Below the pieces are notes generated by a model, which had not been told where the DNA came from, searched no databases, and saw nothing but the letters and a program-made list of their open reading frames with translations. From Methylobacterium thuringiense (GTDB lineage Bacteria; Pseudomonadota; Alphaproteobacteria; Rhizobiales; Beijerinckiaceae), in assembly GCF_022179645.1 (NCBI RefSeq), contig NZ_BPRA01000001.1:310001-374000 (forward strand): DNA of 64,000 nt. Direction: 5' to 3'. Below, in pieces: positions 25,957 through 35,539 of this stretch. Each line of letters begins with the position of its first letter. The stretch's first letter is position 1. The position numbers and the translations under genes were made by a program.

Positions 25957-27174
25957 CTATCGCGGGGATGGCCGGGGAAGCGGTGTGAGCTCACCCAGGA
26001 TGGCGGCGGGATCCTCGTCCTCCCGCAAAGTCTCGTAGACGGCGCGGGTGTCGACGGCGATCAGGTCCCAGTCGTACTCGCGACCGACCCGCGCGCGGCT
26101 GGCGTCGCGCTCGGCGTCGGTGTGAAAGCTGGCGCAGGATTGGGCGATCGCCGCCGTCAGTGCCGGGACGTCCCCAACGGGAAAATAGCACGCGTCCGAC
26201 AGCCCGATCTCGCGGTTGGCGGGGATATCGCTGGCGATCACCGGCAGACCGTCCGCCAGGGCTTCGAGAAGCGCGATCGGCAGCCCTTCGTGGCTTGAAG
26301 GGAGCACGAACAGGCCCGCATGCGCCATGAGCTCGCGAAGCGCCAGACCGCTCTGGAAGCCCGTCGCGACCACACCCGGCGTCGCCTCCGCCGCCGCGAG
26401 CACCATACGGGAATAATTGTCCTCGTGGTCGGCCGCGCCGACGATGGCGAGCTTCCACCCCTCCGGCGCGCCTCGGGCGAAGGCCTCGATCAGGTCGAGA
26501 TGGCGCTTCTCCGGAACGAGACGGCTCACGGTGATGACGTAGCGCCGTCGCGTCAGCCCGAACTGCCGCAAGGCCGCCATGCTCGATGGCTGCGGCTGCG
26601 GCGTGACGCCGTTCGGCACGGCGTCGACGAGCACGCCGTAGCGCGTGTTCATGGTCCGCGCGATCACGCGTGACACGGCGATGCGCCGGTTGGCGAAACG
26701 CATGCCGGCCCATTCCCCGAGCCTCAGCGCGACTTTCGCGAAACGTCCCCACTTCGCACGGTCGTAGTCGAAGCCATGGTGGGTCACGACGACGCGAAGG
26801 CCGAGGGCCCGCGCCAGCGGGACGAGCAGCGAGGGGCCGACCGCGTGGATATGCAAGATGTCCGGCCCGCGCCGCGCCGCGTGCACGACGCCCAAGAGGG
26901 TGTGGACCACGGCTTCCAGCGAGCGGGCACGTGGCGACGGCAGCGGTGTGACGACGAGGCCGCGCCAGCGGTGCGGGTCTTTCCGCTCGACATAAGGGCC
27001 GCGCGCCAGGATCTCGACCGAACAGCCGGACCTGGCGAGCCTCAGGGCGAGTTCCTCGACATGGCGCTCGACTCCACCCTGCACCCGCGGCAGGCCGCGC
27101 AGGCCGAGCATCATCACCTTGAGCGGGCGGCGGGCCTTGCGTTGACCCGGCTTGATCAGACGTCTCATACGCAT
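25957..27174 (-). CDS. GT4-family glycosyltransferase
   Basis: 405 aa. N-terminal Rossmann half with the donor/acceptor loop LGLRGLPRVQGGVERHVEEL and ILHIHAVGPSLLVPLA. The C-terminal half has the retaining GT-B signature: ITVSRLVPEKRHLDLIEAFA, AHAGLFVLPSSHEGLPIALLE and LADGLPVIASDI. It would add a sugar from a nucleotide-sugar donor onto a lipid-linked intermediate at the inner face of the membrane. Genes of this cluster face left; a 109-bp gap separates it from the next GT4 gene. Substrate cannot be read from sequence. Confidence 0.92.
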   Translation of the reverse strand: MRMRRLIKPGQRKARRPLKVMMLGLRGLPRVQGGVERHVEELALRLARSGCSVEILARGPYVERKDPHRWRGLVVTPLPSPRARSLEAVVHTLLGVVHAARRGPDILHIHAVGPSLLVPLARALGLRVVVTHHGFDYDRAKWGRFAKVALRLGEWAGMRFANRRIAVSRVIARTMNTRYGVLVDAVPNGVTPQPQPSSMAALRQFGLTRRRYVITVSRLVPEKRHLDLIEAFARGAPEGWKLAIVGAADHEDNYSRMVLAAAEATPGVVATGFQSGLALRELMAHAGLFVLPSSHEGLPIALLEALADGLPVIASDIPANREIGLSDACYFPVGDVPALTAAIAQSCASFHTDAERDASRARVGREYDWDLIAVDTRAVYETLREDEDPAAILGELTPLPRPSPR

Positions 27175-27283
27175 GGCCCTTTCGGCCGACGCCGCCAGGG
27201 CCGTTCGCGGCCCGAGAGGCCGCGCGCAATCGCGCTTGCCGGCGGCCGATCGCCGAACGCGTCGAAGTTTATCGCCGCTGGTA

Positions 27284-28570
27284 TCATCGCCGGCCTCCGC
27301 GAAGTGAGGCGTAGAGATCGAGCAGGCGATCCCGGTAGGCGTCCCGGGAGAAATCCGTCTCGACCCAGCGCCGCCCCGCCCGGCCCATGGCGAGCAGCGT
27401 CTCGGCCGGCAGCGTTCCGAAGCGTGTCAGTTCGGCCGCGAGCGCCGCGACATCCCCCGGCGGGACGATGGCGCCGGTTTCCCCCTCGCGGACCATCTCC
27501 GGCAACCCGCCGATGCGGGCACCGATCACCGGGCGACCGAGCGCATAGGCTTCGAGCACGCTGATCGGCGCGTTCTCGTACCAGGTCGAGGGCAGCACGA
27601 CGGCACGGCAGCCGCGGATCGCATCGTGCAACGCCTCGCCCGTTCGGAAGCCGAGGAAGCGCGCGTCGGCGCCGGTCTCGGCCGCGAGCGCCCGGAGTTC
27701 GTCCTCCATCGGCCCGGTGCCGACGATCGTGACCGGCTGCGCGGACAGGGCGGCTGCGCGCACCAGCGTATCGAGCCCCTTCTCCGGACTGAGCCGGCCG
27801 ACATAGAGAAAGCCCTCGCCGACGGTCGTACCGGGCCGCAGCGCGGTGGAATCGACGAAGTTCGGCACGTGGACGAAGCGCTCGCGCGGCCAGCCCCATT
27901 CCACCAGCTTGTCGATGTAGAACCGGCTCGGCACCGCGAAGGCGTCGACGGTGTCACGGTAGAGTCCCAGCGCCCGATGCACCGCCGTCTCCAGCATGAC
28001 GAGGCCGCTCAAGGGCAGCGATCCCTTGATGCAGCGGTTCACGACGACGTTGTGGATCCGGCCACCCCTGCAGCGCTCGCAGACCTTGCCGTCACGCAGC
28101 ATCGTGTAGGCCGGGCAGGCGAGCTTGAGATCGTGGACCGTCATCACCACCGGAACCCCGGCCTGTCTCAGGACCGGCAGGAAGGAGGGCGAGAGGTGGT
28201 GATAGATGTTGTGGAAGTGGGCCACATCCGGCCGCGCCTCGCCCAGGATGTCACGAAGCCGTGCGCGGGCCTCGCGCGAGTAGATGATGCTCGCAGCGTG
28301 CTTGAGCCGAGTCATCGGGCCGTAGGCGTGGCCGAACTCGATCTCCTCGACGAAATGACGCTCGTGCGGGGATGGGAGGTTTCGCGGATGGCGCATCGCG
28401 AAGGGCACCACGTCCCAGCCGATCTCTTCGAAGAGGCGGTTCTGCTCGAGGAAGACCACCTCCGCGCCACCGCGGCGATAATAATAGTTGTTGATCGACA
28501 GCAGCCGTCCGCCGGACGGCAGGGCCGACGGCACGATCGGAGCCTCGATCCGTTCCGCGACTGCGATCAT
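27284..28570 (-). CDS. GT4-family glycosyltransferase (WcaI/capM-like)
   Basis: 428 aa from ATG 28570, which overlaps the stop of the upstream deacetylase (ATGA), so the two are translationally coupled. LLSINNYYYRRGGAEVVFLE gives the glycine-rich acceptor loop; HFHNIYHHLSPSFLPVLRQ follows. A Cys-rich insert (KLACPAYTMLRDGKVCERCR) is typical of the GT4 subgroup with a four-Cys loop. The donor-site core reads LYVGRLSPEKGLDTLVRAA then CRAVVLPSTWYENAPISVLE and ALGRPVIGARIGGLPEMVRE. Probable EPS sugar transferase. Confidence 0.92.
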   Translation of the reverse strand: MIAVAERIEAPIVPSALPSGGRLLSINNYYYRRGGAEVVFLEQNRLFEEIGWDVVPFAMRHPRNLPSPHERHFVEEIEFGHAYGPMTRLKHAASIIYSREARARLRDILGEARPDVAHFHNIYHHLSPSFLPVLRQAGVPVVMTVHDLKLACPAYTMLRDGKVCERCRGGRIHNVVVNRCIKGSLPLSGLVMLETAVHRALGLYRDTVDAFAVPSRFYIDKLVEWGWPRERFVHVPNFVDSTALRPGTTVGEGFLYVGRLSPEKGLDTLVRAAALSAQPVTIVGTGPMEDELRALAAETGADARFLGFRTGEALHDAIRGCRAVVLPSTWYENAPISVLEAYALGRPVIGARIGGLPEMVREGETGAIVPPGDVAALAAELTRFGTLPAETLLAMGRAGRRWVETDFSRDAYRDRLLDLYASLRGGRR

Positions 28571-29355
28571 GATGCGGTCGCCCGATCGTCGCCGAGCACC
28601 TGCCGCAACGCCTCGCGCATGGTGACGACGGATGCCCCCTGCCTCCGGGCCTCGGCGACCGCGGCCCGGAGCAGATCCGGATGGCAGCCCCACGGCTCGG
28701 GGCGCTCGCTGATGCCGTGGCTGAAGAACACCAGCCAGCCGCGCGCCTCGACGGCGCGGGCGATCCAGGAGCGCACCGCCGCCGCGTCGATGCAGCAATC
28801 GGCGAGTTCGACCGCGCGCAGGAAGCCGGGATCGATCCGGCCGGCATTGATCCCGGGGACGCCGCCGCGGCACGTGGCGAAGTGGGATTCGAGCTGCCGC
28901 TTGGCCCGCAGCGAGGTCGTATTGAAGGGGTAGGCGAAGTTGGCCGGCGCGATGCCGGGATCGATTTCTCCGAGAAAGCGCGCATTCCTCGCGATGTCCT
29001 CCGCGAGCGCCGTGCGGCCCAGGTCCGAGACAGCCTGGTGCGAGAAGGTGTGGCAGCCGATCTCGTGGCCGCGGCGATGCAGGTCGCGGCACTGCTCCCG
29101 GCCGGCGAGGCGTCGGATCGGTTCGACCGCGCCGACGAGGCTGCCGGCGATGTAGAACGTGCCGCGCACTCCGGCGCCTTCCAGGATCGCGGCACCACGC
29201 TCCGCAGCGGAGTCCGGGATGTCGTCGAAGGTGAAGGACACCAGCGGCGCGTGCGGATGGGCCCGGACCGTCCGCGTGCGGATGGTGCGGGCGGCCAGCC
29301 GCGCGAGGCGCCGCTGCAGCGGCTCCCGCATCGGGGCTTGCGCCAGACCGGTCAT
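28567..29355 (-). CDS. Polysaccharide deacetylase (CE4/NodB-like)
   Basis: 262 aa from ATG 29355, overlapping the upstream O-antigen-ligase stop by 4 nt. SFTFDDIPDSAAERGAAILE holds the CE4 motif-1 Asp pair; GHEIGCHTFSHQAVSDLG holds the zinc-binding His-x(3)-His. FAYPFNTTSLRAKRQLESHF gives the motif-3 Pro, and WLVFFSHGI provides the catalytic-base His region. There is no signal peptide, so it probably acts at the cytoplasmic face or on a precursor. It may remove N-acetyl groups from the EPS repeat unit. Confidence 0.9.
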   Translation of the reverse strand: MTGLAQAPMREPLQRRLARLAARTIRTRTVRAHPHAPLVSFTFDDIPDSAAERGAAILEGAGVRGTFYIAGSLVGAVEPIRRLAGREQCRDLHRRGHEIGCHTFSHQAVSDLGRTALAEDIARNARFLGEIDPGIAPANFAYPFNTTSLRAKRQLESHFATCRGGVPGINAGRIDPGFLRAVELADCCIDAAAVRSWIARAVEARGWLVFFSHGISERPEPWGCHPDLLRAAVAEARRQGASVVTMREALRQVLGDDRATAS

Positions 29356-30785
29356 CGCGCAGCCTCCGCGGACGGTGCGACGATGACGCGGGCGCAGGCG
29401 AGGAAGCGCAGGCCGATGACGGCGAGCAAGAACATGAACCAACCGGGCGTGTTGTTGAGGAAGATGCTTTCGAGGAAGCTCGTCAGCAGGCAGAACACCC
29501 ACAGCCGCGTGAAGAACGCCGTCGTCGCCGGATCCTTGCCGCTGGCGAGGCTGCGGTTGAGATCCCGTAGCGGTTGGACCACGAACGCGCCGAGGCTGAT
29601 GATCAGCCCCGGCAGGCCGGTCGTCAGAAGGATGTCGACATAGCCGTCATGGCCGTTGGCGGCTTGGCTCGCGAAGGTCTCGGAGGCGCTGTAAAATACC
29701 GAGCCCGAGCGCCAGAACGCCTCGAATCCATGTCCGATCAGCGGCCTCGCGCCCAACTGCGACAGGGCGTAGCTCCAGATCTCGGTGCGGTTGGTGAAGG
29801 TCGGGTCGGACGAGACCACTTCCAGGATCGCGTGGACCGGGGGCAGGATCACCGAGCCCACCGTGAACAGCCCGAACAGCCCCAGCACCGAGGCGATGAT
29901 CGCCCCGCGGACGAGCGGGGAGGACACCCTCAGCAGGATTTCCGACAGCAGCAGCGAGACCGGCAGAAGCGCCAGCGCGGTCTTCGATACGGTCGCGACG
30001 AGGAAGATCGCGGAGGCGATGCCGAGCAGCCATCCGACCGCCACGTTGAAGGTTCGCGCCACGTAGATCGACACGATCACCGCCAGCGCCATCGCGCCGC
30101 CCGCCGCGTTCTTGTGCAGGAACGAGCCGCGCCAATGCCCGGCATGCATCGGCTCGAGGATCTCGTCGGCGGAATGGACGGCGTGGCTCGGCCAGAGCGC
30201 GACGCCGCCGTAGCAGATCACCAGGACGGCGAGCAGCGAGACCGCGAGATATGCGGAAAAGATCCGCCGATCGCCGGCCATCAGCAGCGCGTTGACCACC
30301 TGCACGATGATGAGGAGCGTCAGCACGTAGCGGCGCGCCGAAAGCGAGGGCTCCACGGATAGGCCGGCCGTCACGAGGTACCAGGCCAGCGGCGCCAGGA
30401 AGAGCGGCACGGCGAGGCTGCCGGCATGACGCCAAGCGCCGAGGGCGAGGCCTGCGGCCGACAATCCGGCGAGAAGGAAGACGGCGGCCTGGTTGAGCGC
30501 GCCGGCCGACTCGCTCGGTGTCTGGGAGGTCGGATCGGTGAGATCGATGAACGGGTTCACCGAGATCCAGAAGAACAGGAAGACGAACAGGAACAGCAGG
30601 CCCGAGGCGGCCACGGACAGCGCCGACCGGGAGGAGACCGGCCGGGCCGCGACGATCTTCGGCGACGGGCCGGGCTCCGTCATCCGCCCGGAGCCGCGCT
30701 CCAGCCGGATCGGCTCGACTTCGACGTCGGCCCGAGGGCCGACGCGGTATCGGTAGTCGAGGGGTGGGGAAGCGTCGGCCGACAT
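29352..30785 (-). CDS. O-antigen ligase/polymerase-like membrane protein (Wzy/WaaL)
   Basis: 477 aa. ATG 30785 shares one base with the stop of the upstream GT2-GH gene (TGATG), and GTG 30788 is an alternative. A roughly 55-residue polar N-terminus precedes about 10-12 hydrophobic segments. The long periplasmic loop before the last helices holds NRTEIWSYALSQLGARPLIG and HGFEAFWRSGS, the O-antigen_lig (PF04932) signature, plus HDGYVDILLTTGLPGL. This class polymerises or ligates lipid-linked glycans in the periplasm. Its place between the glycosyltransferase and deacetylase makes polymerisation of the EPS repeat unit its likely role. Confidence 0.9.
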   Translation of the reverse strand: MSADASPPLDYRYRVGPRADVEVEPIRLERGSGRMTEPGPSPKIVAARPVSSRSALSVAASGLLFLFVFLFFWISVNPFIDLTDPTSQTPSESAGALNQAAVFLLAGLSAAGLALGAWRHAGSLAVPLFLAPLAWYLVTAGLSVEPSLSARRYVLTLLIIVQVVNALLMAGDRRIFSAYLAVSLLAVLVICYGGVALWPSHAVHSADEILEPMHAGHWRGSFLHKNAAGGAMALAVIVSIYVARTFNVAVGWLLGIASAIFLVATVSKTALALLPVSLLLSEILLRVSSPLVRGAIIASVLGLFGLFTVGSVILPPVHAILEVVSSDPTFTNRTEIWSYALSQLGARPLIGHGFEAFWRSGSVFYSASETFASQAANGHDGYVDILLTTGLPGLIISLGAFVVQPLRDLNRSLASGKDPATTAFFTRLWVFCLLTSFLESIFLNNTPGWFMFLLAVIGLRFLACARVIVAPSAEAAR

Positions 30786-33700
30786 CACGACCGCTCCATC
30801 AGGAAGAAGGTCGTCGGGCCATGGCTAGTCGCGGTGTTGTCCAGGTCGAATACCAGGGTGTTCGCCTCGGTGCGCATCGCGATCGCATCGCCCGGCGTTC
30901 CGTCGAGATGCAGCGAGCGCAGACGCCATTCCCGCGGCGCGTCCAGGGCGAACCGCAGGCGCGCGGTCTGACGCTCGATCAGAATCGGCATCTCGCCGAA
31001 GTTTTCGATGGTGCGCGCCTCGGTGTCGCGGAAGCGCATGCCGGTGTTCCTGGCGTCGGTCGCGAAGATCAGCAGCATCCGCCGGGACGCGATGAGATCC
31101 CGACCGTCGAGGGCGCTTGCCGCGAGCAGAGCCGGTCCGCTCCCGGCCTCGATCGTCAGGGGCCCGAGCCGCAGCTTTTCGGTCACCGCGGCATAGCTCG
31201 CGGCCACGGTGCGCGGCGTGACGACCTGCAGCCGGCGCGCCCTGGCATCGAGAAGGATCTGCCCGCCGACGCTTCCGTAGAGGCCAGCGGCCTCATCGGA
31301 AGCGTCGTCTCGAATCGCGGCGCGATCCGCGGCGAAGGACGGGGTCGTCCCTTGCGAGAGCGCCGGCAGCGTGGCGACGCCGGCCGGGACACGCTCGCCC
31401 GAATGCGGGACGAGACCGAAGCGCGTCAGCAGCCCGAGCTTGGTCACGGAATCCGGCAAGCCGCCGAAGCCGTCGTCGACGAGGTCGGCGGTCGTCCCGA
31501 ACGGAAGGGCCACACCACTTTGCGCCGCGGCGACGTCGCCGCGCCGGAACAGCAGGGCGGCCAGGGTCTCGCCGGCCCGGGCGACCGGATCGAGCGAGAT
31601 GCCGAAGGGCAGCAGCCTGCGCTTATGCGGCCAGGGCTGATCGACGGTCAGGTCGATCGGCCCGGCTGCGTGGCGGCAGATCGCATCCCAGCCCTGAAGC
31701 GCGGCATAGGCCGGCACCACGAGTCCCGCCTCGCGCCGGAAGCGGTTCCAGAACAGATGGTCGTACTCGGTGACGACGAAGGGTGTCCCGAACCGGCGCC
31801 GGCCGACCAATTCGCGCAGGTAGCCGGCAGCGTCGTCGAGTGAGCTCTTCTGCGAGATCGTCGTGCCGGGATCGAACGAGAGCACTTCGTCGAAATAGGC
31901 GTTCATGCTGACGACAGGCAGCGGGGCCCGGCTCAGATCGGTCTGGCTCGACAGCCCGTTGTTGTAGGCGCTGACGAGGCCCGAATAGCCGAGGGTTGCG
32001 AGTTCCCCGGTCATCCAGCCGACCGTGTCCGTCTCCAGCGCGACGAAGAAACGCTTGAGATCGCGCATCCGCGGGCCGGGCACGTAGCGATCCGTCGGCA
32101 GGCGGACCGTGCCCGCCTCGAGGCTCTCGCCGGCCCCGAGATCGCCCCAGGCCGAACGCAGCGCGGCGCTGCCACGATAGGTCGTCTTGAGCCAAGCGTT
32201 GAACGGAGCCCGGAGCATGTCCGGATAGGCTTGTCCCGAGTCCTTCTCGGCCAGGATCGTATCGAATTCGACGCCGTTCTCGTTGGCGAGCACCACGAGG
32301 GCCAGCGCGGAATCGTGCAGCGGGCTGAGCCCGGTATAGGGGTTCACGCTGCCGTAGATCGTCCTGACGAGGCGCCGCCAATGGGCGCGCGCGGCCCCAT
32401 CGACATGGACGCCGAGCTTGAGTCCGCCCGCATTGCCCCAACGATCGTCGATCCCGCCGAGGCCGCCGGATTGCGACGTCAGCCCGTCGATCATCCAGTA
32501 GATGCCGTTGCGCTTCAGCGCGGCGAGCAGATAGCGGAGCCGGTCGAACTGCTCCGGGTCGAGATCGAAATCGCGCGACCGCCCGGTCATCAGGATCGCG
32601 TCGGCGAAGTGCAGCCGGGCGAGGTTGTAACCGTGGATCCGGAGTTGCCGCGCATAGCGCTCGGCGGTCGGCTTGTCGGGATAACTGCCGGAGGCCGGAC
32701 TCCAGGCGAGCGACGCGCACAGGAAGGGGACGCGCGTGGCCGGATCGTCCGCGAGCGCGAGGTTGCCGGAGGGGCCGGCGATCACCCGGCCTTGCGTGCC
32801 GGCCGGGACGAGGGGTCCGAGGCCGGAAAAGTCGAGCGGGCTGCCCTCGGCTATGGCGAGGTTGCGATCACGCAGGGCCACCCATGTCGGCTCTGCCGGC
32901 CGGGCATCGGCGCGCTCGATCGGGGCGGCGGCCGCCACTGCGATGGCGAGCCCCGCGCAGATGGCCAGCGCTTTTGCCGCCCGGCCGGGGGTTACGTCCC
33001 GGGGTGCGGGCGATGCCGCGTCGTGCCGGGTTGCCGGTTCCGCGACGGTGCTGGCGATCCGCTCACCCGGCGCGACCCGTCCCCCAAGAAAACCGCGCGC
33101 CATGCCGAAGGCGTGCGCGTTCCAGGCAACGAAGGCGTAGAGGCCGAGCGGCAGCGAGCGGTAGCGCAAGCCCAGGGCGGCGATCGGAAGCGCCATCAGT
33201 GCCACCAGTGCAACGAGCTTGGCGAGGCCGGGCACCGCGACGGCGAGGCCGGCGGCGACGAGCCAGCCGAGATAGACCCCGAGCCAGAGCCGGATTTCCG
33301 GAAGGTCGCGCAGGGCCATGCGCAGATGCGGGCGGCCGATCGCGGCCCTCAGCATCTCGCCGATGCCGTCGAGATAGCGGCTTTCGATCCGTCTCCTGAG
33401 CAGCGCGTAGCCGCCAATCACGTGACCGTAATGATCCACGAAGGGGACGGCGAGGCGGTGCAGACGCCACCCTGCCGCACGCAGACGGACGGCGAGATCG
33501 AATTCCTCGTAGCCGTGCAAGTTCCGGTCGCTGAAATGGCCGACCTGCTCGATCGCCTCGCGCCGGTAGAGGCCGCCGCCGTTGAGACGGTCGACGGAGC
33601 CGGGCTGAAGGTCGACCGCGCCGCGCAGGGCACGGCGCTTGAATTCGAGATTGACGACGTTGACGTCGCGTACGCCGCCGCCGACGCCGGCCACCTCCGG

Positions 33701-34108
33701 GTTTTCGCCGAGGAAGCGCAGGCCGGCGCTGAGGAAGCCGGGGTCGAGCACCATGTCCCCGTCGATCAGGCAGACGAAGCGGCCGCGGGCGTGCTGGTAG
33801 CCGAGCTGCGGCCCGATCCCGCAACTGCGCGGCACGTCGTCGGCGAGCCGCGCGACGCGTGCTCCGCCAGCCGCAGCGATGGCGGCGGTGCGATCGGTCG
33901 AGCGGCTGTCGGCGAGGATCACCTCGCCCGCGCCAAAGCCGGCCTCGGCCACGACCGCCAGGGCTGTCCAGGCACTCGCGACGGCACGCGCGACATGCGC
34001 CTCCTCGTTGAGCGCCTTGATCACCACCGTGACCGCGACGTCCCCGCCGCCGGCAACGCATACGGCTCCGCATCCGCTCGGCGCGCCGTCTGTCGGTCTG
34101 CTACCCAT
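30785..34108 (-). CDS. Fused GT2 glycosyltransferase - clan GH-A-like glycosidase
   Basis: 1107 aa from ATG 34108; GTG/ATG starts upstream at 34117 or 34162 are possible. Residues 25-265 are GT2: VVIKALNEEAHVARAVAS, ILADSRSTDRT, FVCLIDGDMVLDP (DGD 116-118), HGYEEFDLAVRLRAAGW. Two to three membrane helices follow (about 275-340). Residues 377-402 look like a second signal peptide (AAKALAICAGLAIAVAAAAP, then RADA). The rest is a TIM-barrel glycosidase-like domain: YPDKPTAERYARQLRIHGYN, LARLHF, ALVVLANENG (Asn610-Glu611, GH-A acid/base pattern) and FVVTEYDHLFW (candidate nucleophile Glu781). It could both extend and trim the EPS across the membrane. Confidence 0.85.
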   Translation of the reverse strand: MGSRPTDGAPSGCGAVCVAGGGDVAVTVVIKALNEEAHVARAVASAWTALAVVAEAGFGAGEVILADSRSTDRTAAIAAAGGARVARLADDVPRSCGIGPQLGYQHARGRFVCLIDGDMVLDPGFLSAGLRFLGENPEVAGVGGGVRDVNVVNLEFKRRALRGAVDLQPGSVDRLNGGGLYRREAIEQVGHFSDRNLHGYEEFDLAVRLRAAGWRLHRLAVPFVDHYGHVIGGYALLRRRIESRYLDGIGEMLRAAIGRPHLRMALRDLPEIRLWLGVYLGWLVAAGLAVAVPGLAKLVALVALMALPIAALGLRYRSLPLGLYAFVAWNAHAFGMARGFLGGRVAPGERIASTVAEPATRHDAASPAPRDVTPGRAAKALAICAGLAIAVAAAAPIERADARPAEPTWVALRDRNLAIAEGSPLDFSGLGPLVPAGTQGRVIAGPSGNLALADDPATRVPFLCASLAWSPASGSYPDKPTAERYARQLRIHGYNLARLHFADAILMTGRSRDFDLDPEQFDRLRYLLAALKRNGIYWMIDGLTSQSGGLGGIDDRWGNAGGLKLGVHVDGAARAHWRRLVRTIYGSVNPYTGLSPLHDSALALVVLANENGVEFDTILAEKDSGQAYPDMLRAPFNAWLKTTYRGSAALRSAWGDLGAGESLEAGTVRLPTDRYVPGPRMRDLKRFFVALETDTVGWMTGELATLGYSGLVSAYNNGLSSQTDLSRAPLPVVSMNAYFDEVLSFDPGTTISQKSSLDDAAGYLRELVGRRRFGTPFVVTEYDHLFWNRFRREAGLVVPAYAALQGWDAICRHAAGPIDLTVDQPWPHKRRLLPFGISLDPVARAGETLAALLFRRGDVAAAQSGVALPFGTTADLVDDGFGGLPDSVTKLGLLTRFGLVPHSGERVPAGVATLPALSQGTTPSFAADRAAIRDDASDEAAGLYGSVGGQILLDARARRLQVVTPRTVAASYAAVTEKLRLGPLTIEAGSGPALLAASALDGRDLIASRRMLLIFATDARNTGMRFRDTEARTIENFGEMPILIERQTARLRFALDAPREWRLRSLHLDGTPGDAIAMRTEANTLVFDLDNTATSHGPTTFFLMERS

Positions 34109-34338
34109 GCCCCTCATCCTGCGGCCGACGCCGTGCCGCCAACAATGCGAATAACTCCGCAACGGCCAAGTTTATCCCGAAGACGACAACTCGGGTGGAA
34201 GCAACTTCGTACTTAAGTAAATTTTACCGAAATAAACAGAGAACGCTCGACCGCGGGCGAACGAAAATGCAGCGGCTTAACCAGTACTCTCGTTTTCTGG
34301 CCTCTCTTGGAAATCGCTGTGGACGACACCGATGCCAT

Positions 34339-34446
34339 CGAAGCGCATTCCTGCCAGGCGGATCTCAGTTGGTCGAAAAGACGCGCGTTGAGACAGACAC
34401 TTGAAGGTGCCGGCCCGAAGCAATCGAGCCGGACATCACTTCAGGG
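34339..34446. repeat. Diverged copy of the 107-bp palindromic element
   Basis: Shares the order of blocks with 13855-13961: AGCGCATTCC, then GTTGGTCGAAAAGACGCGCG and a near-perfect hairpin CCGGCCCGA (34410-34418), loop AGCAA, TCGAGCCGG (34424-34432). Its right end overlaps the methyltransferase stop. No clear terminal CTAG here. It lies in the core chromosome, so the family is not limited to the island. Confidence 0.5.
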
Positions 34447-35334
34447 CATTCTGGCGAGCACCATACCGGTCAGCACGTCCATGCTCGCCCCGTCGTCGCG
34501 ATAGGCTTCATGGAGACCGTCCGTACTCCAGTCGCGGTACTCCTCATCCGCAACGGCGACGGCACGGCATTCGGCATCGATCCAGCCGAGACGTTCGAGA
34601 CTCCGCAGATAGTCGGCCGGCCTGCAGCGGTTCGGTTGACCGGGAAACGCGAGGCTTCGGTAGAGGTCCGGCGAGAACCGGTAGATGCTGTTGGGATCGC
34701 TGCCGCGGACGCCGCGCGTGTGGGTCTGGAAATCGACTCCGGCGACCAGAGTCGCTCCCGGTCGGGCGACCTGCGTGATGTGGGCGAGGACCCGGTCGAT
34801 GTCGTCGAAATGCTCGAAGGCGGCGTTGCTGACGATCAGGTCGAAGCGCTTGCCCTGGGCGGCGCGCACGATGTCGAAATCGGGATCGATGACGTAGGCA
34901 ACCGGGTCCGTCAGGCCACCATCCAGCGCGTCGGCGGCTTCCCTCAGCCGGACGCGATCGACCTCGTCTGGCAGTTCGGCATCGGCCAGCACACGGTAGA
35001 ACGCCGCAGGCGTATGATCGGCCAAGGCGAAGGCATCGACGGCGCGATAGGAGCGCGCACCGAGGCCGACCAGCAGAACGCCGGTGCCCAGGGTCGCCCC
35101 CGGGCCGAGTTCGAGAACGTCGAGACCGGCGAGGCTCGGAAGACGGCCATCGGCGGCGTCGAGATGACGACGCCAGTCGGCGACGATGTCGATCACGTGC
35201 GCGATCGCCTTGGGCCAATCGTCCGGCGAAAAATCGGTCGGATTGCGATAGCCGCCGATGCGGTGGCGCAGGCTCGCGCCAACGAGTGCGGCGAGTCCGA
35301 GCCCGTAGAACAGGCCGTTCTTGAGCGGTGTCAC
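34441..35334 (-). CDS. Class I SAM-dependent methyltransferase
   Basis: 297 aa. VLELGPGATLGTGVLLVGLG is motif I for AdoMet binding; YRAVDAFALADH gives the acidic residue after strand 2; FDLIVSNAAFEHFDDIDRVL is the motif-IV/post-IV region and VARPGATLVAGVDF is strand 5. The N-terminus has a short hydrophobic segment (FYGLGLAALVGASL) that may associate with membrane. At the edge of the EPS cluster, so it may methylate a sugar or lipid carrier. Separate from the GT2 gene by the palindromic repeat and a 332-bp gap, so its own promoter is likely. Confidence 0.87.
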   Translation of the reverse strand: MTPLKNGLFYGLGLAALVGASLRHRIGGYRNPTDFSPDDWPKAIAHVIDIVADWRRHLDAADGRLPSLAGLDVLELGPGATLGTGVLLVGLGARSYRAVDAFALADHTPAAFYRVLADAELPDEVDRVRLREAADALDGGLTDPVAYVIDPDFDIVRAAQGKRFDLIVSNAAFEHFDDIDRVLAHITQVARPGATLVAGVDFQTHTRGVRGSDPNSIYRFSPDLYRSLAFPGQPNRCRPADYLRSLERLGWIDAECRAVAVADEEYRDWSTDGLHEAYRDDGASMDVLTGMVLARMP

Positions 35335-35539
35335 GAGTTACCCGTGCTGTACGCCCCCCGCCTGCAGACAGATACACGAGACGTTTCCAATTCGTGAAGC
35401 CCTGCGCCACGTGGGAATCGGATGCAATGGATGACGGGCCGAGACGCGGCTGTTAGAGGTTCGTCGCGCCGCGCGAGGTTCACTGCGCCGCACCAGGGCT
35501 ACCCCCGGCCTCCCCGAAAATCCGCGAGGACTCCAGCCG

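Noticed and set aside
32231-34216. 661-aa open frame on the + strand
   Set aside because: Antisense to the GT2-glycosidase gene, whose motifs are clear. Long antisense frames are common in this GC range and the translation is low-complexity Arg/Gly/Ala-rich.
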